Positions 18,562 to 26,784 of a DNA stretch of 64,000 nt are shown piece by piece. Positions within the stretch are counted from its first letter, which is position 1. Every line of letters starts with the position of its first letter. The position numbers were made by a program, and so were the translations under genes. Source of the stretch: Acidovorax kalamii (lineage in GTDB: Bacteria > Pseudomonadota > Gammaproteobacteria > Burkholderiales > Burkholderiaceae_C); contig NZ_NOIG01000001.1 in the NCBI RefSeq assembly GCF_002245625.1, forward strand, positions 62,001-126,000, in the 5' to 3' direction. The notes under the pieces were generated by a model, which worked only from the letters and a program-made list of their open reading frames with translations, searched no databases and was not told the origin of the DNA.

Positions 18562-19548
18562 ATGAGTTTCTTCGCCATCCTGTTCGCTCTGCTGATCGAG
18601 CAGGCCCGCCCCCTGGCTCGCAGCAACCCCATTCATGCGGGTCTGCGGGCGTGGGCGCTGTCCGTGAGTCGCAACTTCGACGCCGGCAAGCCCCACCATG
18701 GCTGGGTGGCCTGGAGCTTGGCGGTGCTGCTCCCGGCCCTGATCACGCTGGCCATCCATTGGGCGCTGCTGTGGGGTCTGGGCTGGCCGTTTGCGGTGCT
18801 CTGGAGCGTGGCGGTGCTGTATGTCACGCTGGGCTTTCGCCAGTTCAGCCACCATTTCACGGGCATCCGCGATGCGCTCGAAGAAGGCGATGAAGATGCG
18901 GCCCGCGAGCGCCTTGCACATTGGCAGCAGGTGGATGTGGGGGCCTTGCCCCGCAGCGAGATCGTGCGCCATGTGATCGAGTATTCGGTGCTGGCCGCGC
19001 ACCGCCATGTGTTTGGGGTGCTGGCCTGGTTCTCGGTGCTGGCGGCGCTGGGGCTGGGGCCCACGGGGGCGGTGTTGTACCGTCTGGCCGAATTTGTTTC
19101 ACGCTACTGGCACTACCGGCAACGCGCGGGCACGCAGCCCGCCAGTGCCTCGCTGCAGCAGGCCTGTGCCCAGGCCTGGACCGTGGTGGACTGGCTGCCG
19201 GCGCGGCTCACGGCACTCAGCTTTGCCGTGGTCGGGAGTTTTGAGGAAGCGATCGAGGGCTGGCGTTTTCATGCGCAGCGGTTCCCCAACGACAATGATG
19301 GCGTGGTGCTGGCTGCCACAGCGGGCGCGATCAATGTGCGCCTGGGGGGCGAGGCCCTGAAGGCCCGCACCGAAACGCAGGCCCCCCAAGGGCTGGAGAT
19401 CGACGCCGACATGGGCGACAGCGACTCCACTCCCGGCCGGGAGCCCGAAGTGGGCCACCTGCGCAGTGTGGTGGGGCTGGTGTGGCGATCGGTGGTGGTC
19501 TGGATGCTGCTGCTGGCGCTGCTCACGCTGGCCCGCCTGTTGGGGTAG
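18562..19548 (+). CDS. CobD/CbiB (AmpE-like) family membrane protein
   Basis: A 328-residue inner-membrane protein beginning MSFFAILFALLIEQARPL, with about four membrane segments. It resembles the CobD/CbiB-AmpE superfamily: FRQFSHHFTGIRDALEEGDEDAARERLAHW and the conserved VGSFEEAIEGWRFHA. No cobalamin genes surround it, so cobinamide synthesis is doubtful and a housekeeping or cell-wall signalling role like AmpE is as likely. A -10-like tatcat lies 8 nt before the ATG. Confidence 0.8.
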   Translation: MSFFAILFALLIEQARPLARSNPIHAGLRAWALSVSRNFDAGKPHHGWVAWSLAVLLPALITLAIHWALLWGLGWPFAVLWSVAVLYVTLGFRQFSHHFTGIRDALEEGDEDAARERLAHWQQVDVGALPRSEIVRHVIEYSVLAAHRHVFGVLAWFSVLAALGLGPTGAVLYRLAEFVSRYWHYRQRAGTQPASASLQQACAQAWTVVDWLPARLTALSFAVVGSFEEAIEGWRFHAQRFPNDNDGVVLAATAGAINVRLGGEALKARTETQAPQGLEIDADMGDSDSTPGREPEVGHLRSVVGLVWRSVVVWMLLLALLTLARLLG

Positions 19549-19577
19549 GGCTGGGCACCCTTTGTGCAGGGCTCGCG

Positions 19578-20522
19578 TCAATAGCGGGTGTGGCTCAGCT
19601 CTTCAAACAAATCGCTATAAATTTTATAGCGATTTGGGCTTATCCCGTGCGCGGAAGAGCCGTTTTTAACCGCATCCAGAACACCACAACCGGGCTCATG
19701 CAGGTGGGTGCAGTTGTAGAACTTGCAGTGGCTGGCATGTTCTGCGATGTCCGGCATGCAGGCGGCGAGCTGCATGGGCGCCACATGGTGCAGACCGAAT
19801 TCCTGGAACCCTGGTGAGTCGATGAGCGCCGTGGTGCGCTCCGCATCCATCCAGTACCAGTGGGTGCTGGTGGTGGTGTGCTTGCCGGAGTTCAGCGCTT
19901 GCGATATCTCGCCGGTCTGCACGGTAGCGCCTGGCACCAGCAGGTTGATCAGTGTGCTTTTGCCCGAGCCCGAGGGGCCCAGCACCAGCGTGGTCTTGCC
20001 GCGCAGGTGTTCCATCAGCAGCGCGCGGTCCACATCGCTGGACAGCGCCAGCGACAAGGGCAGCACGCCATAGTGCGTGCCTGCCCCCATGTGGCGGTAC
20101 GGCAGCAGCCGTTCCCAGGCGCGGGCAAAGGGCTCCACCAGATCGCTTTTGTTGAGGCCGATCAGTGGTTTGATGCCTTCGGCCTCGGCTGCGATCAGGG
20201 CGCGGGCGAGCTGACTTTCGGAGAACACGGGTTCTGCCGCGATCAGGATCAGCACCTGATCCAGGTTGGCCGCAAACGACTTGGTGCGGATCTCGTCCTG
20301 GCGGTAGAACAGGTTGCGCCGCTCCAGCACCTTCTCGATGGTGCCTTCGTCGCCCTGGCCGGGCGGGGGGGCTTGCCACAGCACCCGGTCGCCCACCACG
20401 GCGTAGCTTTTTTTGCCCCGAGGGTGACAGATGCGGCGCTCGCCGTCGGCGGTTTCAACCATGCAGTGGCGCCCATGGCTGGCCACCACGGTGCCTTCCA
20501 TGAGGGCGCTGCGTTCAGCCAT
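19578..20522 (-). CDS. rsgA: Small-subunit biogenesis GTPase RsgA
   Basis: A 314-residue circularly permuted GTPase that checks late 30S maturation. An OB-fold N-terminus (VVASHGRHCMVETADGERRICHPRG) is followed by G4 NKSDL, G1 GPSGSGKSTLIN, G3 DSPGFQEFGLHH and a zinc knuckle CKFYNCTHLHEPGC. The last ~25 residues (ISPNRYKIYSDLFEEL) keep the family's C-terminal helix, yet their DNA holds a perfect 14-bp palindrome of the dispersed repeat. It converges on the CobD-like gene. Confidence 0.95.
   Translation of the reverse strand: MAERSALMEGTVVASHGRHCMVETADGERRICHPRGKKSYAVVGDRVLWQAPPPGQGDEGTIEKVLERRNLFYRQDEIRTKSFAANLDQVLILIAAEPVFSESQLARALIAAEAEGIKPLIGLNKSDLVEPFARAWERLLPYRHMGAGTHYGVLPLSLALSSDVDRALLMEHLRGKTTLVLGPSGSGKSTLINLLVPGATVQTGEISQALNSGKHTTTSTHWYWMDAERTTALIDSPGFQEFGLHHVAPMQLAACMPDIAEHASHCKFYNCTHLHEPGCGVLDAVKNGSSAHGISPNRYKIYSDLFEELSHTRY
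19606..19670 (+). repeat. Dispersed palindromic element inside the 3' end of rsgA
   Basis: Arms caaatcgctataaa (19608-19621) and tttatagcgatttg (19623-19636) form a perfect 14-bp inverted repeat around one base; a gcgcgg region and the T-rich end cgttttta follow. The whole element is translated as part of RsgA on the minus strand. Confidence 0.65.
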
Positions 20523-20534
20523 GGTGGGCTGGTG

Positions 20535-20876
20535 TCATAGCGCGACCAAGGCGTCGAACTGGGCGGCGCATTCGAAGTCGGTCGAGGAGATGCCGTTCAC
20601 ATCGTGGGTGTTCAGGCGCACCACACAGCGGTTGTAGTGCACCGAGAGGTCGGGGTGGTGGTCTTGCGCATTGGCGACGAAGGCCAGTGCGTTCACGAAC
20701 GAGATGGTCTCGTAGTAGTTGGCGAAGCGGTAGGTCTTCTCGATGGCGACGTTTGCGCCGTCGCCGCTCAGGCTCCAGCCTTCGAGCTTGGCCAGATTTG
20801 CTACAACTTCAGTAGCGGTCAGCGCACGGCGGGAAAGCGCAGACCAGTCTTTTTTCTTCAACATGGTGGTGGTCAT
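20535..20876 (-). CDS. Pterin-4a-carbinolamine dehydratase
   Basis: A 113-residue PCD/DCoH-type protein with the active-site block AQDHHPDLSVHYNRCVVRLNTHDVNGIS. It dehydrates 4a-hydroxytetrahydropterin formed by aromatic amino-acid hydroxylases; such a hydroxylase is not in the window. The ATG at 20876 overlaps the stop of the upstream M48 protease by 4 nt (ATGA), so translation is coupled. Part of its 5' half (20796-20857) matches the dispersed palindromic element. Confidence 0.92.
   Translation of the reverse strand: MTTTMLKKKDWSALSRRALTATEVVANLAKLEGWSLSGDGANVAIEKTYRFANYYETISFVNALAFVANAQDHHPDLSVHYNRCVVRLNTHDVNGISSTDFECAAQFDALVAL
20796..20857 (+). repeat. Dispersed palindromic element inside the pterin dehydratase gene
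   Basis: Arms gctac/gtagc (20800-20804 and 20812-20816) are followed by ggtcagcgc...gcgcagacc and a run of six T. The layout is the same as at the intergenic copies, but here the DNA encodes residues in the region SALSRRALTATEVVANLAK. Confidence 0.55.
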
Positions 20877-22183
20877 GGATGGGCGGGGTGGTTGTGCATG
20901 CGTGCCAGCCGTTCGGTGGCGGGCGGGTGCGAGTAGTAGAACTTCACGTACACCGGGTCGGGTGTGAGCGTGGAGGCATTGTCTTCGTACAGCTTGAGCA
21001 GGGCCGAAGCCAGATCGGCGCCGCTGGCCTGGGCCATGGCGTAGGCATCTGCCTGAAACTCGTGCCTGCGCGACTGTTGCGAGAACAGCGGCGAGATGAA
21101 GAAGGTGAATACGGGCACCACCAGCATGAACAGCAGCAGCGCCAAGGCGTCGTTGGGCGCGGCCGCTATGGTGGGGTCCAACGAGATGTTGGGGCGCACG
21201 CCCAGGCCCGTATAGAACCACACCTGGTTGGAGAGCCACCCCAGCAGCGCAAAACCGGCCAGACTGAGGCCAAACATGACCACGATGCGCTGGATGATAT
21301 GGCGGTGCTTGAAGTGGCCCAGCTCATGCGCCAGCACGGCCTCGACTTCACCCGGGGCCAGCTGCTTCAGCAGCGTGTCGTAGAACACCACGCGCTTGGC
21401 CGCGCCAAAGCCCGTGAAATAGGCATTGGCATGGGCACTGCGGCGGCTTCCATCCATCACAAACAGGCCCTTGGCCGAGAAGCCGCAGCGCTGCATCAGG
21501 GCCGTGACGCGGGCCTTGAGTGATTCGTCTTCGAGTGGCTGGAATTTGTTGAACAGGGGCGCGATGAAGGTGGGGTAGATCACCATCAAGAGCAGGTTGA
21601 AGCCCATCCAGAAGCACCAGGCCCAGAGCCACCACAGCGGGCCGGCCGCGCCCATGAGCCACAGGATGAGCGCGGCAATCGGTAGGCCGATGACCGCACC
21701 CACCAGCAGGCCCTTGGCCGCGTCGGCCAGCCACAGGCGCCAGGTCATCTTGTTGAAGCCAAAACGCTCTTCGATCACAAAGGTCTGGTACAGCGACAAG
21801 GGCAGGTCGATCAGGCCAGCGATGGCGGCGAAGGCCACCAGCAGCGCCAGCTGTTGCGCCATGCCGGGCCCCATGGCGTCCAGCAGGGTGCGGTTCAGTG
21901 CGTCCAAGCCACCCAGCAAGGTCCAGCCCAGCAGCACCACGCAGCCCAGGGCCATCTCCAGCAGCCCCAGGCGGGCCTTGGTGATGGTGTAGTCGGCGGC
22001 CTTCTGGTGGGCTGCCAGGGAGATGCGCTCGGCAAACGGTGCAGGCACGGCGGCGCGGTGGCGGGCGATATGCCGCACCTGGCGGGTGGCCAGCCAGAAC
22101 TTGAGCGCCAGGCCCAGGACCAGTGCAGTCGCAAAGGCCAGCGTGAGCAGCATGGAGGGGGAGAAGTCGTCGGGGGTGGGCAT
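20873..22183 (-). CDS. M48-family zinc metallopeptidase (Ste24-type)
   Basis: A 436-residue membrane protease with several hydrophobic segments before and after the zinc site [14 protein letters not shown] (HExxH). The third ligand lies in the later ADAYA region ([12 protein letters not shown]). The architecture matches Ste24/CaaX prenyl protease 1, which in bacteria takes part in membrane-protein quality control. It heads a two-gene operon with pterin dehydratase. A -10-like TAAACT lies 8 nt before its ATG, facing the promoter of orn. Confidence 0.92.
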   Translation of the reverse strand: MPTPDDFSPSMLLTLAFATALVLGLALKFWLATRQVRHIARHRAAVPAPFAERISLAAHQKAADYTITKARLGLLEMALGCVVLLGWTLLGGLDALNRTLLDAMGPGMAQQLALLVAFAAIAGLIDLPLSLYQTFVIEERFGFNKMTWRLWLADAAKGLLVGAVIGLPIAALILWLMGAAGPLWWLWAWCFWMGFNLLLMVIYPTFIAPLFNKFQPLEDESLKARVTALMQRCGFSAKGLFVMDGSRRSAHANAYFTGFGAAKRVVFYDTLLKQLAPGEVEAVLAHELGHFKHRHIIQRIVVMFGLSLAGFALLGWLSNQVWFYTGLGVRPNISLDPTIAAAPNDALALLLFMLVVPVFTFFISPLFSQQSRRHEFQADAYAMAQASGADLASALLKLYEDNASTLTPDPVYVKFYYSHPPATERLARMHNHPAHP

Positions 22184-22220
22184 GTGCGGCGAGTTTAGGC
22201 CATCGGCGACAATGCGCGCC

Positions 22221-22814
22221 ATGTCAGAAGCCAACAACCCCACCCCTGCCACGCTTGCCAAATCCGACCAGAACCTGGTCTGGCTCGATTGCGAAATGAC
22301 CGGCCTGGAGCCGGATACGGACCGCCTGCTGGAAATCGCCGTGGTCGTGACGGGCCCCGGTCTGGAACCCCGTGTCGAAGGCCCGGTGTTTGCCATCCAC
22401 CAGTCGGATGAATTGCTGAACAAGATGGATGCCTGGAACAAGGGGACCCACGGCCGCAGCGGCCTGATCGACAAGGTGAAGGCCTCGACAGTGACCGAGG
22501 AAGAGGCCGAGCAACAGATCATTGCCTTCCTGAGCCAGTATGTACCCAAGGGCACAGCCCCCATGTGTGGCAACAGCATCGGGCAGGACCGCCGTTTTCT
22601 GGTGCGCTACATGCCCAAGCTGGAGAAGTTCTTCCACTACCGCAACGTCGATGTCAGCACCTTGAAGGAGCTGGCCAAACGCTGGAAGCCCGAGGCCTAC
22701 ACCAGCTTCAAGAAGGCGCAAAAGCACACGGCCCTAGCGGATGTGCACGAGTCCATCGATGAGCTGGCGCACTACCGCCAGCACCTGTTGTCCGTGGAAG
22801 TGAAAAACCCCTGA
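22221..22814 (+). CDS. orn: Oligoribonuclease
   Basis: A 197-residue DEDDh 3'-5' exonuclease that finishes RNA decay by cleaving dinucleotides, including pGpG from c-di-GMP. Motifs are [26 protein letters not shown] and the terminal [15 protein letters not shown] gacaat box 7 nt before the ATG suggests a near-leaderless transcript. It is divergent from the M48 protease gene. Confidence 0.96.
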   Translation: MSEANNPTPATLAKSDQNLVWLDCEMTGLEPDTDRLLEIAVVVTGPGLEPRVEGPVFAIHQSDELLNKMDAWNKGTHGRSGLIDKVKASTVTEEEAEQQIIAFLSQYVPKGTAPMCGNSIGQDRRFLVRYMPKLEKFFHYRNVDVSTLKELAKRWKPEAYTSFKKAQKHTALADVHESIDELAHYRQHLLSVEVKNP

Positions 22815-22938
22815 ATCGCTGGGCGTCAGGAGAGCCCTCGGCGCATGCGCGGTATGGGGCGCCCCTGCAGCGGTGCGGCCATTGCGCGAGGGCGTGCGCC
22901 CGGAGCACGCCCTGGAGAGGCTGCGCATTGGAAGGGTA

Positions 22939-22968
22939 TTGCGGGGAAACCCTTAACCGTGTCATAAT
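22939..22968 (+). promoter_or_regulatory. Promoter of the DEAD-box helicase gene
   Basis: TTGCGG (22939-22944) and CATAAT (22963-22968) are spaced by 18 nt and followed by tgcgggctgcgc, the G/C-rich stretch also seen at ribosomal protein promoters. Confidence 0.6.
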
Positions 22969-23211
22969 TGCGGGCTGCGCAGGAAATCCGCCTCGCAGTT
23001 TGTGCATCTCCCCTCACACACCGGGCTTGCCAGCCCACTGCCCACATGCAAATGTAAGCCGGCAGTGCAGGACTGGCGAATAACAGCCCACCCGCATCGG
23101 CCTGATTCCCCAGAGCCAGCGCAGGTTTCGTTTGATGGTTGATGTTTTTTAACCATTTGACGAAGCCAATCGTGGGCAGCGCCCGCGACCGTCTTCGTGA
23201 GAGAAAAATTC
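22969..23211 (+). other. Long leader of the DEAD-box helicase gene
   Basis: About 240 nt without a supported gene lie between the promoter and the helicase start. It contains an atggtt/aaccat inverted repeat around a T-run near 23132-23155. Long leaders are common for DEAD-box helicase mRNAs that are autoregulated or cold-induced; no known RNA family was recognised. Confidence 0.4.
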
Positions 23212-25062
23212 ATGACCGACACCTCTTTGGTGCAGGGCGAATTCGCGCCTGCTGATAATTCCTTTGCTGCCGACGTTTCCGTGCAGTCCTCCTCCCTCGA
23301 TTCCGTGGTGGCCGCCGCTATTGAAGATGCTGCCGCCGTGACCGCCGAGCCCAATGGGTTCGTCGAACTGGGCTTGGCGCCCGAGCTGGTGCAAGCCGTG
23401 GCCGACCTGGGCTACACACAGCCCACCAGCGTGCAGCGCAAGGCCATTCCTCTGGCCATGGGCAGCGATGCCTCGAAGTTCATCGACCTGATGGTCTCCA
23501 GCCAGACGGGCAGCGGCAAGACCGCCGCCTTCCTGCTGCCGGTGCTGCACACGCTGATCCAGCAGCAGGCCGTGGCCCAGGCTGAAGAGCGCGCCGCGTT
23601 CGAGCGTGCGGTGGCCGAAGCGGCTGCCCGTGGCGAGCCCGCCCCCAAGCGTGCCAAGCGCAAGGACCCCACCAGCTCGCGCAATTTCAAGGCCGCCACG
23701 CCGGGCGCGCTGATCTTGTGCCCCACCCGTGAACTGGCCCAGCAGGTGGCGCACGACGCCATCGATCTGGTCAAGCACTGCCGTGGTCTGCGCGTGGCCA
23801 ATGTGGTGGGCGGCATGCCCTACCAGCTGCAGATCGCCAAGCTGCAGAACGCCGATCTGGTGGTTGCTACCCCTGGCCGCCTGCTGGACCTGCAGCGCTC
23901 CATGCAGATCAAGCTCGACAAGGTGCAGTTCCTGGTGGTGGACGAAGCCGACCGCATGCTGGACCTGGGCTTCTCGGACGACCTGGCCGAGCTGAACCAG
24001 CTGACCAGCCAGCGCAAGCAGACCATGATGTTCAGCGCCACGTTCGCGCCCCGCATCCAGCAGCTGGCCATGCGTGTGATGCACGACGGTGGCTCGTCCG
24101 TGCAAAAGGTGACTATCGACTCTCCGCAAGAGAAACACACCAACATCAAGCAGGTGCTGTACTGGGCCGACAACGCCCAGCACAAGCGCAAGCTGCTGGA
24201 CCACTGGCTGCGTGACACCACGATCAACCAAGCCATCGTGTTCGCCAGCACCCAGGTGGAGTGCGATGGTCTGGCCAACGACCTGCAGCAAGATGGCTTC
24301 TCGGCTGTCGCCCTGCACGGTGCCTTGAGCCAGGGCCTGCGCAACCGCCGCCTGATGGCGCTGCGCAGCGGCCAGGTGCAGATTCTGGTGGCGACCGATG
24401 TCGCAGCCCGTGGCATCGACGTGCCCACCATCACCCACGTGTTCAACTTCGGCCTGCCCATGAAGGCCGAGGACTACACCCACCGCATTGGCCGCACCGG
24501 CCGTGCGGGCCGCGACGGCCTGGCCGTCACTTTTGCCGAGTTCCGCGACCGCCGCAAGATTTACGACATTGAGTCGTACAGCCGCCAGCAGTTCAAGGCC
24601 GAAGTGATCCCTGGCATGGAGCCTGCCCAACGCGCCCCCCAGGCGCCCCGTGGCGGTGATTTTGGTGGCCGTGGCCGCTCGGGTGGCTATGACCGTGACA
24701 GCCGTGACCGCAAGTTCGGTGGCCCTGCCCGTGGCGGCTTCGGTGGTGGTTTTGGCGGCGGTTTTGCTGGCCGTGGTGACAACCGTGGTGCTCCAGCCCG
24801 AGGCGATGGTGGCGGCTTCGGTGGTCGTGACGATCGTGGTGCTGACCGTGGTTTTGCTCCTCGCCGCGACGGCGAAGGCTATGGCCGCAAGCCGGGCTTT
24901 GGCGATGCGGGCCGCGGTGGCTTTGCGCCCCGTGGCGATGCCGGCGCACCCCGTGGTGATTTCGCGCCGCGCAAGCCTGCGTTCTCCAAGCCTGCGGGTG
25001 GTGGTGGCAAGCCCTTTGTGGCCCACGATGCGCGCAAGCGCCCAGCGCGCCCCGCACGCTGA
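23212..25062 (+). CDS. DEAD-box ATP-dependent RNA helicase (RhlE-like)
   Basis: A 616-residue RNA helicase. The core has motif Q (GYTQPTSVQRKAIPL), motif I SQTGSGKT (lysine at residue 103), PTRELAQQ, DEAD (VVDEADRML), SAT (MFSATF) and motif VI HRIGRTGRAG. An Ala/Glu/Arg-rich insertion of about 35 residues follows motif I (AEERAAFERAVAEAAARG). The last ~150 residues are a Gly/Arg/Asp-rich RGG-type tail that should bind RNA. The start at 23212 is preferred over a GTG five codons earlier. Its product probably remodels ribosomal or mRNA structures. Confidence 0.93.
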   Translation: MTDTSLVQGEFAPADNSFAADVSVQSSSLDSVVAAAIEDAAAVTAEPNGFVELGLAPELVQAVADLGYTQPTSVQRKAIPLAMGSDASKFIDLMVSSQTGSGKTAAFLLPVLHTLIQQQAVAQAEERAAFERAVAEAAARGEPAPKRAKRKDPTSSRNFKAATPGALILCPTRELAQQVAHDAIDLVKHCRGLRVANVVGGMPYQLQIAKLQNADLVVATPGRLLDLQRSMQIKLDKVQFLVVDEADRMLDLGFSDDLAELNQLTSQRKQTMMFSATFAPRIQQLAMRVMHDGGSSVQKVTIDSPQEKHTNIKQVLYWADNAQHKRKLLDHWLRDTTINQAIVFASTQVECDGLANDLQQDGFSAVALHGALSQGLRNRRLMALRSGQVQILVATDVAARGIDVPTITHVFNFGLPMKAEDYTHRIGRTGRAGRDGLAVTFAEFRDRRKIYDIESYSRQQFKAEVIPGMEPAQRAPQAPRGGDFGGRGRSGGYDRDSRDRKFGGPARGGFGGGFGGGFAGRGDNRGAPARGDGGGFGGRDDRGADRGFAPRRDGEGYGRKPGFGDAGRGGFAPRGDAGAPRGDFAPRKPAFSKPAGGGGKPFVAHDARKRPARPAR

Positions 25063-25104
25063 TTGATGAATAGGGCTGGGGGCGTGTTGAGCGCTCCCAC
25101 CGAT

Positions 25105-25140
25105 CAAGGGCTGGTACCGCAAGGTGCCAGCCCTTTTTTG
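25105..25140 (+). terminator. Intrinsic terminator of the DEAD-box helicase gene
   Basis: Stem gggctggtacc/ggtgccagccc with a short gca loop is followed by a T-run. Confidence 0.88.
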
Positions 25141-25209
25141 TGGCTGGAGTGCGGGCCCCCTGCTTTTTGCGGGCCGTGTCGTCAATAATTGCCCACGGAG
25201 GAATTTGTT

Positions 25210-26682
25210 GTGGTGTCTTCTCTCTCCTCGGGGGCCGATTACGAACACATGTTCGAGCTGGCGCCCGTGTCGCTTTGGCTGGAGGATTTCAGCGAACTCA
25301 AACGTCTGTTCGATGGCTGGCGTGCGCAAGGGGTCACCGACATACGCTCCCATCTGGCCGAAGACCCGGCCCGCCTGCGCCAATGCAGTGCGTCGCTGCG
25401 TGTGCTGCAGGTCAATCGGCGCACGCTGGAGTTGTTCTCGGCCGACAGCCAGCAGCATCTGGAAGCCAACCTCGACAAAGTCTTTCGGGATGACCGGCAC
25501 GACACTGCGGCGCATGAGCTTGCGCAGCTGTGGGACGGACAGATGGAGTTTGCCAACCAGACGGTGAACTACGCGCTTGACGGCCGGCGCCTGGACGTGC
25601 TGGTCCGCGCGCGCATACTGCCTGGTCATGAGGCCGACTGGAGCCGCGTGCTGGTCTCTCTGGAGGACAACACCCAGCAACTGGAGGCTGCGCGCCGCTT
25701 GCGGCGCAGCGAGCAGTATGCGCGCGACCTGTTCGAGCATTCGCCGGTCTCGCTCTGGGTGGAAGACTTCAGCGCCGTGAAGAATCTGCTCGATGGCGTG
25801 CGCGCCCAGGGCATTGGCGACTTCAAGACCTTCCTCAAGGTACACCCCGACTTCGTGAGCCGCTGCATGCAGGAGATCCGCGTCATCGACGTGAACCAGC
25901 AGACATTGCGCATGTTCGGTGCTGCCAGCAAGGAGATGCTGCTCAACAACATCGGCCGCGTGTTCCGTGGCGAAATGCATGAGTCCTTCGCAGAGCAGCT
26001 GCAGGACCTGTGGGAGGGGAAGACCTTCCAGCAGCGCGAGGTGGTGAACTACTCACTGTCGGGCGACGCGGTGAACATCCACATGCAATTCTCGGTGCTC
26101 GATAGCCATCGGCATGATTGGGGGCTGGTGCTCCTGTCGCTGGTGGATATCACGGCCCGAAAAAAGGCCGAGGCTTACCTCGAATACCTGGGCAAACACG
26201 ATGTACTCACCCAGCTGCGCAACCGCGCCTTCTATGCCGAAGAGTTGAACCGGCTCACGCGCAAAGGGCCCTGGCCTCTGTCCGTCATCGCCATTGACCT
26301 GAATGGGCTCAAGGTGGTCAATGACGAGCAAGGCCACGCGGCGGGCGACTCGATGCTGCGGCGCGTGGGTGAGGTGCTGGCCAAGGCCGTGGATGCCCCG
26401 GCCTGCGCGGCGCGCATTGGCGGCGATGAATTCACCGTGCTGTTGCCTGGCACTGAAGAGCGTGGGGCATATGCGTTGCAGGAGCGCATCATCTCGATGC
26501 TGGAGCTGAACAACCAGTTCTACCCCGGCCAGCACTTGAGTCTGGCCATGGGCATCGCCAGTTGCCATTCCGGCGATGGGGTGGAAGCGGCGATCAATCG
26601 GGCCGACCAAGCCATGTACGCCGAGAAAAACCGCTATTACCAGCAGAAAAATGTGGACCGTCGGCAGCCGCACAACACTTGA
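25210..26682 (+). CDS. Diguanylate cyclase with two tandem PAS-type sensor domains
   Basis: About 490 residues. Two N-terminal modules are clearly duplicated: FELAPVSLWLEDFSELKRLFDGWRAQG and FEHSPVSLWVEDFSAVKNLLDGVRAQG, each followed by VNxxTLxxFxA. They are PAS-like ligand or redox sensors with no obvious metal or heme residues. The C-terminal GGDEF domain has an intact GGDEF at residues 404-408, so it should make c-di-GMP; the inhibitory RxxD site just before it is missing. The GTG start at 25210 follows the ribosome site ggaggaa. It lies close to the c-di-GMP-dependent cellulose operon and may supply its signal. Confidence 0.88.
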   Translation: MVSSLSSGADYEHMFELAPVSLWLEDFSELKRLFDGWRAQGVTDIRSHLAEDPARLRQCSASLRVLQVNRRTLELFSADSQQHLEANLDKVFRDDRHDTAAHELAQLWDGQMEFANQTVNYALDGRRLDVLVRARILPGHEADWSRVLVSLEDNTQQLEAARRLRRSEQYARDLFEHSPVSLWVEDFSAVKNLLDGVRAQGIGDFKTFLKVHPDFVSRCMQEIRVIDVNQQTLRMFGAASKEMLLNNIGRVFRGEMHESFAEQLQDLWEGKTFQQREVVNYSLSGDAVNIHMQFSVLDSHRHDWGLVLLSLVDITARKKAEAYLEYLGKHDVLTQLRNRAFYAEELNRLTRKGPWPLSVIAIDLNGLKVVNDEQGHAAGDSMLRRVGEVLAKAVDAPACAARIGGDEFTVLLPGTEERGAYALQERIISMLELNNQFYPGQHLSLAMGIASCHSGDGVEAAINRADQAMYAEKNRYYQQKNVDRRQPHNT

Positions 26683-26784
26683 GGTGGATGCATGCCCGGT
26701 GACCACCTTGCACTGACAGTTGGCCATGGTCCTGCAGGGTAGTGCGGCCCCAGGAGCGATCCTGGGTGAACCCGGGGTGGATGC

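Noticed and set aside
24640-25050. Tandem-repeat-like DNA suggesting a repeat array
   Set aside because: The periodicity comes from Gly/Arg/Asp codons of the RGG tail of the helicase; units vary and there are no spacers as in CRISPR.
23149-25980. 943-codon open frame antisense to the DEAD-box helicase and GGDEF genes
   Set aside because: It spans two unrelated genes on the other strand and translates to repetitive Ala/Thr/His sequence.
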